The notes under the pieces: model-generated | What the model was told of the DNA's origin: nothing | What the model saw: only the letters and a program-made list of their open reading frames with translations | Database searches by the model: none | Made by a program: the position numbers and the translations under genes | Source: an uncultured Clostridia bacterium | GTDB taxonomy: Bacteria > Bacillota > Clostridia > Christensenellales > UBA1242 | Reading direction: 5' to 3' | Assembly (NCBI GenBank): GCA_930990515.1 | Contig: CAKNPS010000006.1 | Coordinates: 1-52,206 of the forward strand | DNA: 52,206 bases | In this document: piece after piece, positions 7,096 to 15,732 of the stretch | How positions within the stretch are numbered: the first letter of the stretch is position 1 | How the letters are laid out: each line of letters begins with the position of its first letter

Positions 7096-7162
7096 GGCTC
7101 TCAGGTTTCGGGTAAGACAACGCCTTAGGAGGCAACTGTTCTATCCATTGAACTATGAGAAC
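7096..7162 (-). pseudogene. decayed second tRNA-Arg(CCU)
   Basis: On the minus strand the 5' half is a canonical tRNA: GTTCTCA acceptor, D stem GTTC/GAAC and a normal AATGGATA D-loop. It then has a CCTCCTAAGG anticodon region one base short. The 3' acceptor strand TGAGAGC still pairs with GTTCTCA. The region between does not fold into a T arm and the whole is only 67 nt. It lies 106 bases upstream (in tRNA sense) of the intact tRNA-Arg(CCU) and shares the 12-mer CCTCCTAAGGCG with it. It looks like a tRNA that lost function after the neighbouring copy arrived. Confidence 0.55.
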
Positions 7163-7485
7163 ATAAATTTTGAAGTGTTTGGGTTAAATATAGGGGGGGG
7201 GAATATAATAAGAATTGAACTTTTATATTATAACACTAATTAAAACAAAACGCAACTGCTATTTGGTTTGTTGTAATTTAAATTTAATTTAATATTTTGA
7301 CGCATCTTGCCTAAAGAAATTAATATCAATGATTTTTAAATCAAGAGAAGGAAAATGGTCTTTTCTTATTGTTGTTATTTTGAAGTTTATAAAAATTTGC
7401 CTATTTTTAAAAGAAAACTCTATCAATTAAGATAGAGTTTTTATAATAAATAGTTTTTTGTTATTAAGGTTTTATAATAATTAAA
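7163..7485. other. gene-free spacer with a nine-G run
   Basis: No gene of convincing length or composition is visible. The notable items are an uninterrupted run of nine G at 7193-7201, very unusual in this AT-rich DNA, and a terminator hairpin at 7415-7440 belonging to the minus-strand gene to the right. Confidence 0.6.
7415..7440 (-). terminator. terminator of the zinc-ribbon membrane protein gene
   Basis: The perfect stem aaactctatc / gatagagttt (10 bp, loop AATTAA) is followed on the minus strand by TTCTTTT. It lies 45 bases downstream of the minus-strand stop at 7486. Confidence 0.75.
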
Positions 7486-8058
7486 TTATTGTTTTTGTCC
7501 GCAGTGTGGGCAGAATTTATCATCATTTTCAATTTTCTTCCCACAATTTGCACAATATTTTGCAGTGTCTAAACTTTTCCCACAATTTGAGCAGAATTTT
7601 GAACCTGCTTCATTTTTTTCTCCACAATCTTGACATATTATTGCTTCAGCTTTTCCTTTTGCTTTTCCGCTGGCAATGCCTTCTGAAATTGATTCTGCCA
7701 TTCCACCGACTGCATTAGTAATTGATGGAGCAATGTAGTCAGTTGTTTCCTTAAGAACTGGTGCAACTGAACTTGCAGTGTATGAACCAATTTCGCGAGC
7801 ATGTGCAAAGAATGTGGCATAAATTCCAAATCCGAGTATAGCAAAGCCAATAACAAGTAAAAAGCCACCAACTCCAAACATAACCATTTCAGTTCCAGAA
7901 TTTGAAGAAAAATTACTAAAACTAACAAATCCAACAATTAAAAGGACAATACCAATTATTGCCACGACCGCACCTATGCCAAGCAAAATTTTTCCAGCTT
8001 TTTTCAATTTTCCTTTAACTTTTTGGTGATTCTCTTCGTTTACATATTTTCCTTTCAT
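7486..8058 (-). CDS. two-helix membrane protein with C-terminal double zinc ribbon (190 aa)
   Basis: Residues ~25-50 (ILLGIGAVVAIIGIVLLIVG) and ~65-90 (MVMFGVGGFLLVIGFAILGFG) are transmembrane helices. A helical linker rich in Ala and Ser follows. The C-terminus carries three zinc knuckles, CQDCGEKN..FCSNCG, YCANCGKK and FCPHCGQK, which form a double zinc ribbon. Proteins of this design are common in Bacillota and their roles are mostly unknown; the ribbons probably mediate protein contacts on the cytoplasmic face. It is a single-gene unit with an AGGAGA ribosome site and its own terminator. Confidence 0.75.
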   Translation of the reverse strand: MKGKYVNEENHQKVKGKLKKAGKILLGIGAVVAIIGIVLLIVGFVSFSNFSSNSGTEMVMFGVGGFLLVIGFAILGFGIYATFFAHAREIGSYTASSVAPVLKETTDYIAPSITNAVGGMAESISEGIASGKAKGKAEAIICQDCGEKNEAGSKFCSNCGKSLDTAKYCANCGKKIENDDKFCPHCGQKQ

Positions 8059-8201
8059 TTTTTATCTCCTAATAAAATGATATCATATAAACTATTAATT
8101 TGTCAATTTTAATATAAAAGCAAGTTGTAATTTTACAAAATTTTAACATTTTTTAAAAGATAATAAACAAATATATGATATAATTTTTATGAGGTAAAGA
8201 A

Positions 8202-8571
8202 ATGGCAAAGATATTATTAGTTGAAGATGTTGAGATTTATTCTTCTCGAAGTTATTTGGAATAACTTAATTTCCAATGTCATAAAGTTCACAGATGAAGG
8301 TGGCAAATTGGAAATTTCTTTAAATAAAGTGGATAATTATGCGATTGTTTCAGTGAAAGATAATGGCTGTGGAATTTCAGAAGAAGTTGGAAAACATATC
8401 TTTGAAAAATTTTATCAAGGCGACACTTCTCATTCTCGTGAAGGAAACGGACTCGGACTTGCTTTGGTTAAAAAGGTAATTGATATTTTAGGTGGTGAAA
8501 TCTTTGTGGAAAGCGAACTTGAAAAAGGTAGTAAATTTATTGATAAATTAAAGTTGGGGGAAAATGAGTAA
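8202..8571 (+). pseudogene. two-component system collapsed by an internal deletion
   Basis: The ATG at 8202, with a GAGG site and an extended -10 (TGA-TATAAT, 8176-8184), begins MAKILLVEDVEI, the start of a response-regulator receiver domain. This frame stops after 20 codons. In another frame, from about 8232, the DNA encodes the catalytic ATPase half of a histidine kinase: an N-box (WNNLISNVIKFTDEGG), a G1 box (DNGCGISEE), an F-box (IFEKFYQGD) and a G2 box (GNGLGLALVKKV), ending GGEIFVESELEKGSKF. The rest of the receiver, the effector domain, the sensor and the dimerisation domain are missing. One deletion joining the first codons of the regulator to the kinase ATPase domain explains this. 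The remnant cannot signal normally. Confidence 0.75.
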
Positions 8572-9463
8572 GTTTAAGAGTTTACTAAATTGGTTAAAAA
8601 ATCCTAAGATGTGGTTTGTTATACTATATCTTATTCTTTCCATTGCTTTAATCACAGCATCTATTGTTGTTGTATCGTTTGGTGTCAATGATTTTTGGGC
8701 TTATTTAATTTATTCTTTAACAGCAGTTGATGTTATTTATTTGGTATATCTTATCATTTACTATGTGCCAAAGATTCGACAGGCATGCTTAAAATTTGCC
8801 TACAAGAACAGACTGACTAAAGAATATGTTGACAATTTTGGTTTTAGAAGTTTGGTCTCCGTCAGTTTTTCCTTTGCGATTAATGGGGTTTATGCACTTT
8901 TTCTTGCTGTTATGTCGATTATCTCCGGTTCATATTGGTATGGAGCACTCGCGATTTATTATTTTGCATTAACTTTAATTCGTGGCGGAATTTTGTTTAA
9001 GCATGTAAGACGGCGAAAAATTGACGATGAAAACACATATAAACTTAATTTAATTAAATCATACAGGAATTGTGGAATTTATTTAAGTCTTTTGACTTTG
9101 GCACTTTCTGGAGCAATTGTTCAAATGGTAATTTCTAATCAAGGGTTTAGATATGCTGGAACGATGATTTACTTGATGGCTCTTTATGCTTTTTACAAAC
9201 TTATTAAATCAATTGTTGATATGACAAAGGCGAAGAGAAATGATGATTACACCACAAAGTCGATAAGATGTGTTAGATTTGTAGATGCCTTGGTTTCCAT
9301 TCTTGCCTTGCAGACCGCAATGTTCCAAGCATTTGCACAAGATTTTGTTCCATATCTTCCAAACTCATTGACGGGTGGAGCAGTTTGCTTAATTATCGTT
9401 GTAGTAGGCATTATTATGATTGTTAATGGCAATAAGCAAATCAAAAAATTTAAGACGAATTGA
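8564..9463 (+). CDS. multi-pass membrane protein of unknown function (299 aa)
   Basis: The ATG lies inside the last codons of the kinase remnant (8-base overlap), so it was translationally coupled to that gene. The protein has about seven to eight hydrophobic segments, the first at residues ~17-40 and the last near 268-288 (GGAVCLIIVVVGIIMIVNG), and a basic loop (HVRRRKIDD) in the middle. The family is not recognised. Its position as the third gene of a former two-component operon suggests it was a partner of the sensor, for example a membrane stress or transport component; this is inference. It appears intact although the upstream genes are broken. A 21-codon frame after the stop (9476-9541) is probably not a gene. 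Confidence 0.6.
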   Translation: MSKFKSLLNWLKNPKMWFVILYLILSIALITASIVVVSFGVNDFWAYLIYSLTAVDVIYLVYLIIYYVPKIRQACLKFAYKNRLTKEYVDNFGFRSLVSVSFSFAINGVYALFLAVMSIISGSYWYGALAIYYFALTLIRGGILFKHVRRRKIDDENTYKLNLIKSYRNCGIYLSLLTLALSGAIVQMVISNQGFRYAGTMIYLMALYAFYKLIKSIVDMTKAKRNDDYTTKSIRCVRFVDALVSILALQTAMFQAFAQDFVPYLPNSLTGGAVCLIIVVVGIIMIVNGNKQIKKFKTN

Positions 9464-9553
9464 AGTTCTTGAAAATGGCAGAAAAACGCATAATGGAAGC
9501 GGAAGAAAGAATTCAAAAAGCAAAAAATGAGAGAAAATAGTTCTTTTAAGTTA

Positions 9554-10490
9554 TCACAAGTTCTGCTGGATTACGAATTTACTTTTGATTGTTTCAATTA
9601 GAAAGGATATAACATAAAAAATTATTGCAGAAAGAAGATAAATTAAAAATAAGTTATCAACTAAAATTGGACGCATTAAAATTCCTATCATAGCATGATA
9701 AAGATAGATTCCAAAATTAAGTTTGTCTAGATGTAATTTTTTGATATATTTTGTTGGAACATTAATTTCAAAGTTGATGCAACCAACGCAAAGTAATACA
9801 CTTCCAATAATTGTGTATAAATATAAGTCACCAACAAAATCTTGTCTAGAGTTCATAAGTCTAAATTCAGGGACTTGAAAACTTAAGAAAAATATACCTA
9901 ATAAGATAACAATAAAGGCAAAATCCTTATTTAATTTCAAATTTAACTGACGAATTAAAACTCCGATTAAGAAAAATGGTAAGCCAACAAAAATAGAATT
10001 CCTTGAGAACACAATGGCTAAATCGCCAAAAAAGCATCTTGAATACGTTCCAAAAAACAAATTAAAGGCAAGCAAAATTGGAATTAAATAGAAAAACACT
10101 TTTTTTAAATTATAATTGCAAATTAAATAGTAATAAAAGCGTGTTAAAAAATAGGAAACTAAAAACCAAGTAATACCAATAAAATCTCGAAACTGGCTTG
10201 TCAATATAAAATCAAAAAGTTGAACAATTAGTAAAAGAGCAATATAAGGAATATAAAATTTTATATCCTTTATAATGCTTTATATCATTTTTATTATGTA
10301 ATAAATAACCACTTAAAATAAAAAAGGTTGGAACGGCAAATCTAGAAAAAGCCACAAGTTCAGGAATATGTGAAAAGTGAATGGCAATAACAAAAAAGAT
10401 AGATATATATTTTAATATATCTATGCTAACATTTCTCTTTGAAATCCCCCTCCCGCTAGTTTTTATAAAAGGGTTGCCTGAAGTTTCCAT
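9554..10490 (-). pseudogene. membrane O-acyltransferase (acyltransferase 3 type), frameshifted
   Basis: The N-terminal part (10490-10212) shows the family hallmarks: VSIDILKYISIFFVIAIHFSH with the conserved His region, and FAVPTFFILSGYLL. That frame then ends in a TGA. The protein continues in another frame to 9554 with further membrane helices (WFLVSYFLTRFYYYLI, FFLIGVLIRQ, FGIYLYHAMIGIL). The shift falls in the run AAAATTTT near 10255-10265, so a one-base indel is enough. Restored length would be about 310 residues, near the family norm. Such enzymes acetylate or acylate surface sugars and lipids. It could be a true pseudogene, a phase-variable gene or a sequencing error. Confidence 0.75.
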
Positions 10491-10564
10491 TTATACTTAT
10501 TATATCAATAATATATTTATCTGTCAATATATTTAAAATTCTTAACTAAATTTATTAAATTTCT

Positions 10565-10593
10565 TTGACATAAATTTTAAATTTTATTATAAT
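10565..10593 (+). promoter_or_regulatory. consensus sigma-A promoter
   Basis: TTGACA (10565-10570), exactly 17 bases, then TATAAT (10588-10593), a perfect match to the housekeeping consensus. It drives the flavin/Fe-S reductase gene at 10625, whose ribosome site AAAGGAG is at about 10613. The rest of the gap from 10491 shows nothing else. Confidence 0.85.
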
Positions 10594-10624
10594 TTAACTA
10601 TACTATGGGGAAAGGAGAAAAATT

Positions 10625-12679
10625 ATGGATAAGAAATTTGAACCACTTTTTACACCTTGGAAAATAGGTAATGTGGAAATTAAAAACAGGATTGTTCTTT
10701 GTCCAATGGGCGGTACATCAATTTTTGGTTGGATGGAACCACATCACTTTGATAAAGATGCTGCTGAATTCTTTATGGAACTTGCAAAAAACAATGTTGG
10801 GCTTATCATTCCGGGCATTGCACCACTTAAAAATTTGATTGGTGGGCAATGGCTATATAAAAGTAAACGCTCATTCAAAAAATTGAAACCATATATGGAA
10901 GAATTCCATAAAACTGGGGCAAAAATGTTCATTCAGCTAACCGCGGGTTTTGGGCGTTCATTCTCTGTGCCCAATGGAATGGTTCCAATGCTAAAATCTA
11001 AAGTATTAAACACTCTTTTAAAACCTATCATTGACATTCAATATCTTTGTGCTTCTCCAAGTAAACTTCCTGCTCGTTGGGTTGAAGGTGGACTTACTCG
11101 TGCGCTTACAAAGAAAGAAATTGAAAAAATGATTGATGCTTTTGCAAAAACAGCAAAAATGTGTAAAGATGCAGGTGTTGATGGTGTGGAAATTCACGCA
11201 GTTCACGAAGGTTATCTTCTTGACCAATTCACAACTGCATACACAAATCAAAGAACAGATGAATATGGTGGTAGTTTTGAAAATCGCTATCGTTTCCCTG
11301 TCGAAGTTGTTAAGGCAATCAAGGCTCTTTGTGGTCAAGACTATCCGGTTTCTCTTCGTTACTCTGTTGTTTCAAAGACAAAAGATTTCTGCGTGGGAGC
11401 AATTCCAGGCGAAGAATATAAAGAAGTCGGCAGAGATATGGAAGAAAGTGAAAAGGCAGCAAAATATTTACAAGATGCTGGCTATGATATGCTTGATGCC
11501 GATAACGGAACTTATGATGCTTGGTATTGGGCGCACCCACCAATGTATATGCCATTAAACTGCAATTTGGAAGAAGTTTCACATATCAAAAAGTTTGTTG
11601 ATATTCCTGTTGTTTGTGCAGGTCGTATGGAACCTGTCACTGGAGCAAAGGCTATTAAAGAAGGCAAAATTGATGCTATGGGTGTGGCAAGACAATTCCT
11701 TGTTGACCACACTTGGGTCACAAAACTTATAAACGAACAACTTGATGAAATTCAACCTTGCATTTGTTGTCACAATGCTTGTCTTCCAATGTCTCACTAT
11801 AAAGGCATTGCAAATGGTGCAGCTATGGCTGATACACAACACATGTCACGCTGTGCGTTAAACCCAATCACAATGCAAAATCACAAGTTTGACATCGTTC
11901 CTGCAAAGAAACAAAAAACTGTTGCTGTTATTGGTGGTGGTGTTGGCGGTATTGAAGTTGCAAGAATTGCCACACTTCGTGGACATAAAGTGACAATCTA
12001 TGAAAAATCTGATAAACTTGGTGGTGTTTTCATCGCAGCGGCAACTCCATCTTTCAAAGAGAAAGATAGAATGCTTATTGAATGGTATAGAAAGCAAATT
12101 GCTAAACTTCCAATTGAAGTTAAATTCAACACTGAAGTTAAAGATTTAAGTGAAATCAAAGCAGATGAGATTGTTATTGCAACTGGTGCAACTCCAAAGA
12201 GAGCAAGAATACCAGGCTTTGAAAAAACTATTGAAGCATGTGACTATCTTCTTAGCGATAAAAAAGTGGGGGATAATGTCGTTATTATTGGTGGAGGACT
12301 TACAGGTTGTGAAATTGCTTATGAACTTTCATTAAATGGAAAAAATCCAGTTATAGTAGAAGCTTTGAATGATTTAATGGCAACACCAAAACTTTGTCTT
12401 GCAAATTCTTCATATCTTAGAGATTATTTCAAATATAAAAATGTTCCAGTATATCTTGAAAGCAAAGTTATGGAAATTAAAGATGATGGAGTTATCATTG
12501 AAGATAAAAATGGCAAGAGAACAGCGATTAAGGCGGATAATGTCATCTCTGCAATAGGTTACAATCCAAATCCACTTGCAAAGAAAGGTCGTCACATTCA
12601 TATTGTTGGTGACGCTCAAAAGGTTGGAAATCTTAGAACTGTTGTTTGGCGTGCTTGGGAAGTTGCTGAAAAAATTTAA
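10625..12679 (+). CDS. Old Yellow Enzyme-type NADH:flavin / 2-enoate (dienoyl-CoA) reductase, 684 aa
   Basis: The protein has three parts. Residues 1-360 are an FMN-binding TIM barrel (FTPWKIGNVEIKNRIVLCPM; GVEIHAVHEGYLLDQF; TDEYGGSFENRYRFPVEV). Around 379-386 is the [4Fe-4S] motif CICCHNAC, with a further Cys in MSRCALNP. From ~434 there is a FAD/NAD(P) module with two Rossmann motifs, VAVIGGGVGGIEVA and VVIIGGGLTGCEIA. This is the architecture of 2,4-dienoyl-CoA reductase, 2-enoate reductase, trimethylamine dehydrogenase and BaiCD/BaiH-type bile-acid enzymes. Electrons would pass from NAD(P)H through FAD and the cluster to FMN and an enone substrate. The substrate cannot be read from sequence. 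It is a single-gene unit with a consensus promoter and strong terminator. Confidence 0.9.
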   Translation: MDKKFEPLFTPWKIGNVEIKNRIVLCPMGGTSIFGWMEPHHFDKDAAEFFMELAKNNVGLIIPGIAPLKNLIGGQWLYKSKRSFKKLKPYMEEFHKTGAKMFIQLTAGFGRSFSVPNGMVPMLKSKVLNTLLKPIIDIQYLCASPSKLPARWVEGGLTRALTKKEIEKMIDAFAKTAKMCKDAGVDGVEIHAVHEGYLLDQFTTAYTNQRTDEYGGSFENRYRFPVEVVKAIKALCGQDYPVSLRYSVVSKTKDFCVGAIPGEEYKEVGRDMEESEKAAKYLQDAGYDMLDADNGTYDAWYWAHPPMYMPLNCNLEEVSHIKKFVDIPVVCAGRMEPVTGAKAIKEGKIDAMGVARQFLVDHTWVTKLINEQLDEIQPCICCHNACLPMSHYKGIANGAAMADTQHMSRCALNPITMQNHKFDIVPAKKQKTVAVIGGGVGGIEVARIATLRGHKVTIYEKSDKLGGVFIAAATPSFKEKDRMLIEWYRKQIAKLPIEVKFNTEVKDLSEIKADEIVIATGATPKRARIPGFEKTIEACDYLLSDKKVGDNVVIIGGGLTGCEIAYELSLNGKNPVIVEALNDLMATPKLCLANSSYLRDYFKYKNVPVYLESKVMEIKDDGVIIEDKNGKRTAIKADNVISAIGYNPNPLAKKGRHIHIVGDAQKVGNLRTVVWRAWEVAEKI

Positions 12680-12692
12680 TTTGAAAGTAAAA

Positions 12693-12722
12693 AATAAAGA
12701 CATCAAGTTTGATGTCTTTATT
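12693..12722 (+). terminator. terminator of the flavin/Fe-S reductase gene
   Basis: The perfect 12-bp stem aataaagacatc / gatgtctttatt has loop AAGTTT and is followed by TTTGT. The remaining 110 bases up to the spmB stop at 12834 are AT-rich with no gene. Confidence 0.9.
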
Positions 12723-12833
12723 TTTGTAAATTTATAAAATTAATTAAAAAAATAATATTTTAGTGTTTTTTATATTATTTTATCGAATTTTTATTAATTT
12801 TTAATAATTACTTTTTAATTAATAAAATTTTAT

Positions 12834-13340
12834 TTACATAACACGACAAATAAGGCAAGCAAGAATTGTTCCGATAATAGAGCAGATAAGAGCAACTGGA
12901 ATGGCGTATAAAAGTTTTTTTACTTTTGTTTGAGAAAAATATACAGTTGCAACATAAAAAATTGTTTCACTGCACCCCATAATAACGCAGGCACAACGAG
13001 AAATGTAACTATCTGCCCCATAAGTTGTTAAAATGTCTTCAAGAAGGGCATAGCTTCCACTACCAGTGAATGGTCTAAGTAAAACAAGTTCGGTAAGTTC
13101 TGGCGGAACTCCTAAAAATTCAAAAACTGGGGTTAAAATATTAGTGAGCCATTCAGTGATTCCGCTCACTCGAAGCAGGGCGACAGCAATAAGAATGGAA
13201 GCGATGAAAGGAAAAATGTCGACAACAAGTTTTATTGCACCTTTTGCTCCTTTCACGAAACTATCGTATGTGTTGATACGCTTATACATACAATAAAGGA
13301 TTAATAAGAGAAAAAGGATAGGTAAAATGTATGCACTCAT
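12834..13340 (-). CDS. spmB: spore maturation protein B (168 aa)
   Basis: This is a membrane protein with the conserved SpmB core: YDSFVKGAKGAIKLVVDIFPFIASILIAVALLRVSG, then RPFTGSGSY and a late MGCSETIFYVATVYF. Length fits the family. Its ATG overlaps the spmA stop by four bases (ATGA), so the two are co-translated. In sporulating Bacillota SpmA and SpmB act in the forespore during core dehydration and affect heat resistance. The presence of this pair points to a spore-forming ancestry, although the pair also occurs in some non-sporulating relatives. Confidence 0.9.
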   Translation of the reverse strand: MSAYILPILFLLLILYCMYKRINTYDSFVKGAKGAIKLVVDIFPFIASILIAVALLRVSGITEWLTNILTPVFEFLGVPPELTELVLLRPFTGSGSYALLEDILTTYGADSYISRCACVIMGCSETIFYVATVYFSQTKVKKLLYAIPVALICSIIGTILACLICRVM

Positions 13341-13918
13341 TCCTTTTTCCTACCTTTAATTTTTTTTCGTATTTTCTCAATTGAGTGGCAAAGTATTATT
13401 CCTAAAATTGTTGTTGTGAAAGTGACAATCAAAGTTGGGAGAATTATGTCTGCTGGGTTTTCACTTCCTGCACTCGAACGCAGACCAATTACTGTTGTTG
13501 GAAGAAGTTGAATAGAAGTTGCGTTGATGACAAGAAGCATAATCATAGCAAAATTTGCTTTTCCGCTTTGGTCATCAAGAGCCTGCATTGCTCTTATACC
13601 CATTGGCGTGGCAGCATTTCCAACTCCTAACATATTAGCGGAAATGTTAAGCGCAATGATTTTTTCTGTTTCTTCGTTGTCAACTTTGAATATTTTTTTG
13701 ATAAGTGGTCTAAGAAGTTTGGCAAGTTTTTTAGATAAACCGCTGGCATCAACAAGCTCAATAAACCCAAGCCACACAACATACACGGCACAAAGTTCAA
13801 TGCAAAGTTCAAGAGCGCTTGTGGACGCTCCAATCATTTCAGAAAGCATCTCGGCTGGGTTTGTGATTAAAAGGACAAGTATAGAAGATAACATCATTAA
13901 TAGCCAAAAAATATTCAT
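13337..13918 (-). CDS. spmA: spore maturation protein A (193 aa)
   Basis: The start is placed at ATG 13918, giving MNIFWLLMMLSSILVLLI, the usual first helix of SpmA. A longer frame back to 14029 would run over the promoter of the divergent tatD gene and adds no family sequence. Conserved stretches include VYVVWLGFIELVDASGLSKKLAKLLRPLIKKIF, ISANMLGVGNAATPMGIRAMQAL and MIMLLVINATSIQLLPTTVIGLR. It is a nucleoside-transporter/gate-domain-type membrane protein. No strong ribosome site is visible before 13918, so the start is less certain than the identity. Confidence 0.9.
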   Translation of the reverse strand: MNIFWLLMMLSSILVLLITNPAEMLSEMIGASTSALELCIELCAVYVVWLGFIELVDASGLSKKLAKLLRPLIKKIFKVDNEETEKIIALNISANMLGVGNAATPMGIRAMQALDDQSGKANFAMIMLLVINATSIQLLPTTVIGLRSSAGSENPADIILPTLIVTFTTTILGIILCHSIEKIRKKIKGRKKE

Positions 13919-13958
13919 ACTTATTTTTATGCATAAGTAATGTAAAAAAGTCATTTTC

Positions 13959-13987
13959 TTGACAACTATATTTGTTTTTGATAAACT
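13959..13987 (+). promoter_or_regulatory. promoter of tatD
   Basis: TTGACA (13959-13964), a 17-base spacer and TAAACT (13982-13987). Transcription would begin near 13994, so the translation start must be the ATG at 14006, not the one at 13988. Confidence 0.75.
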
Positions 13988-14005
13988 ATGAGAAAGGGAA
14001 AAAGT

Positions 14006-14764
14006 ATGTTTGTTGATGTTCACGCTCACTTATGTGATGAGAAATTTAATGATGTAAAAGAAATTGTGGAAAATGCAAAACGTGAAAAGGTGGAGAAAAT
14101 TATCTCTGCAAGTTATAATTTTGCATCTTGCGAAAAGAATTTAGAAATAGCAGAAAATTTTGAAAATGTCTTTATAACTGTAGGTATCCATCCTGAAAAT
14201 GTTGATGAAATTGAAGAAGATTATCTTAAAAAGTTAAAAGAATTAGCAAAAAGTAAAAAGGTGGTGGCAATAGGAGAAATTGGATTAGATTACCACTGGA
14301 GAGATGATAACAAAGATTTACAAAAAAGAATTTTTATTGAACAAATTGAACTTGCAAACAAATTAGGTTTGCCTGTTGTTGTTCATTGTCGTGATGCAAT
14401 TGGAGATACTCTTCAAATTTTAAAAGAGCACACTCCGAAATGTGAAAGCTTAATGCACTGTTACAGTGGAAGTGTTGAAAGTGCAAAAGAATTTATTAAA
14501 CTTGGTTTTTCTTTCTCGTTTGGCGGGGTTGTGACTTTCAAAAATGCAAGAAATGTTCAGGAAGTTGTCAAAAATATTCCACTTGAAAAAATTATGCTGG
14601 AAACTGACTGCCCATATATGAGCCCTGAGCCATTTCGTGGGAAAATTAATGAGCCAAAAAATATTCCAATTATTGCAGAAAAAATTGCTGAGTTAAAAAA
14701 TATTGAAAAAATAAAAATTGAAGAAATTACCACAAAAAATAGCGAAAAAATGTTTAAAATATAG
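14006..14764 (+). CDS. tatD: TatD-family metal-dependent DNase (252 aa)
   Basis: The family metal-binding motifs are in order: MFVDVHAHL (first two His), GEIGLDYHW, VVHCRDA, MHCYSG and LETDCPYMSPEPFRG. The TIM-barrel metallo-hydrolase family has 3'-5' exonuclease and DNA-repair roles. It sits 53 bases before rsmA; tatD (yabD) is near ksgA in many Bacillota. The start at 14006 is chosen from the promoter position and the MFVDVHAH start typical of the family. Confidence 0.92.
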   Translation: MFVDVHAHLCDEKFNDVKEIVENAKREKVEKIISASYNFASCEKNLEIAENFENVFITVGIHPENVDEIEEDYLKKLKELAKSKKVVAIGEIGLDYHWRDDNKDLQKRIFIEQIELANKLGLPVVVHCRDAIGDTLQILKEHTPKCESLMHCYSGSVESAKEFIKLGFSFSFGGVVTFKNARNVQEVVKNIPLEKIMLETDCPYMSPEPFRGKINEPKNIPIIAEKIAELKNIEKIKIEEITTKNSEKMFKI

Positions 14765-14817
14765 CAAAAAATTGATTTTTTTATTAATTTTATTTAAATT
14801 TATTAAAAGGAAAATAT

Positions 14818-15591
14818 ATGTTTAATTTTAAGAAAAAATATGGGCAAAATTTTTTAAGCGACAAAAATCTTTTGAAAGCTATTGCAAATGATGCGGAAGT
14901 TACAAAGAAAGATGTTGTGCTTGAGATTGGTGCAGGGGCGGGAGCATTAACTCAAGAACTTTCGCTCTTGGCTCAAAAAGTTGTTGCTTTTGAAATTGAC
15001 ACAGATTTAAAAGACGAACTTTTAAGTTTAAATCTTCCAAATGTCGAATTTATCTTTCAAGATTTTATGAAAGTGAATTTAAAAGATTTTGAAAAAGATA
15101 TTTCTTCATATAAAGTTGTGGCAAATTTGCCATATTATATCACAACACCAATCATCTTTAAAATCCTGGAAGAAAGTGAGAAAGTGAATTCTCTTACAAT
15201 TATGGTTCAAAAAGAAGTTGCTGAAAGAATTGTTGCCGAAAATTCTGGAAAAGATTACGGCATTTTGTCGGTTATGATTAAATTTTATGGCGAAGCCCAA
15301 ATTAGTCGTATTGTGAAAAGACAAATGTTTAATCCTATGCCAAATGTAGATTCTGCAGTTGTTGTGATAAAGATTGATAGAGACAAATATTCAGATATTG
15401 ACAAAGAAAAATTTTCTAAATTTGTGAAAACGGCATTTTCTATGAGAAGAAAGACTTTGCTCAATAATCTTTCATCTTTATACTCTAAAGATATTTTAAA
15501 GGCAGCATTTGATGAGAAATTTTTGACTAGACGTGCGGAAAGTTTATCGATTAACGAATTTGTTGAAACATATAAAAAACTTGAAAAATAA
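14818..15591 (+). CDS. rsmA: 16S rRNA dimethyladenosine transferase RsmA/KsgA (257 aa)
   Basis: It starts with KKKYGQNFLSDKNLL, has the SAM-binding loop LEIGAGAGALTQ, the catalytic NLPYYITTPI and the C-terminal MRRKTLLNNLSS region. It dimethylates the two adjacent adenines in the loop of helix 45 of 16S rRNA late in 30S assembly. Ribosome site AAAAGGA; complete length. It lies in the tatD-rsmA order and ends at a strong T-rich hairpin. Confidence 0.95.
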   Translation: MFNFKKKYGQNFLSDKNLLKAIANDAEVTKKDVVLEIGAGAGALTQELSLLAQKVVAFEIDTDLKDELLSLNLPNVEFIFQDFMKVNLKDFEKDISSYKVVANLPYYITTPIIFKILEESEKVNSLTIMVQKEVAERIVAENSGKDYGILSVMIKFYGEAQISRIVKRQMFNPMPNVDSAVVVIKIDRDKYSDIDKEKFSKFVKTAFSMRRKTLLNNLSSLYSKDILKAAFDEKFLTRRAESLSINEFVETYKKLEK

Positions 15592-15602
15592 CAAAAAAAT
15601 CA

Positions 15603-15642
15603 AAAAAAATAGCATTTTTATGTTAAAAAAATGCTATTTTTT
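15603..15642 (+). terminator. terminator after rsmA
   Basis: A hairpin with core aaaatagcattttt and aaaaaatgctatttt, flanked by A and T runs, lies 12 bases after the rsmA stop. It could work in both directions. Confidence 0.85.
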
Positions 15643-15732
15643 ATATTTTCATTAAATTTTATATTTATTTTTATTATGATTCAAATAATGTATAATTATC
15701 AAAAAAAGCATTAGATAAATATAAATAAATAT

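Noticed and set aside
9476..9541. A 21-codon Glu/Lys-rich frame after the multi-pass membrane protein.
   Set aside because: Too short, no ribosome site; may be a remnant but cannot be supported.
11018..12706. Many open frames on both strands inside the flavin/Fe-S reductase gene.
   Set aside because: The reductase is complete with family motifs; the others are shadow frames lacking start context.
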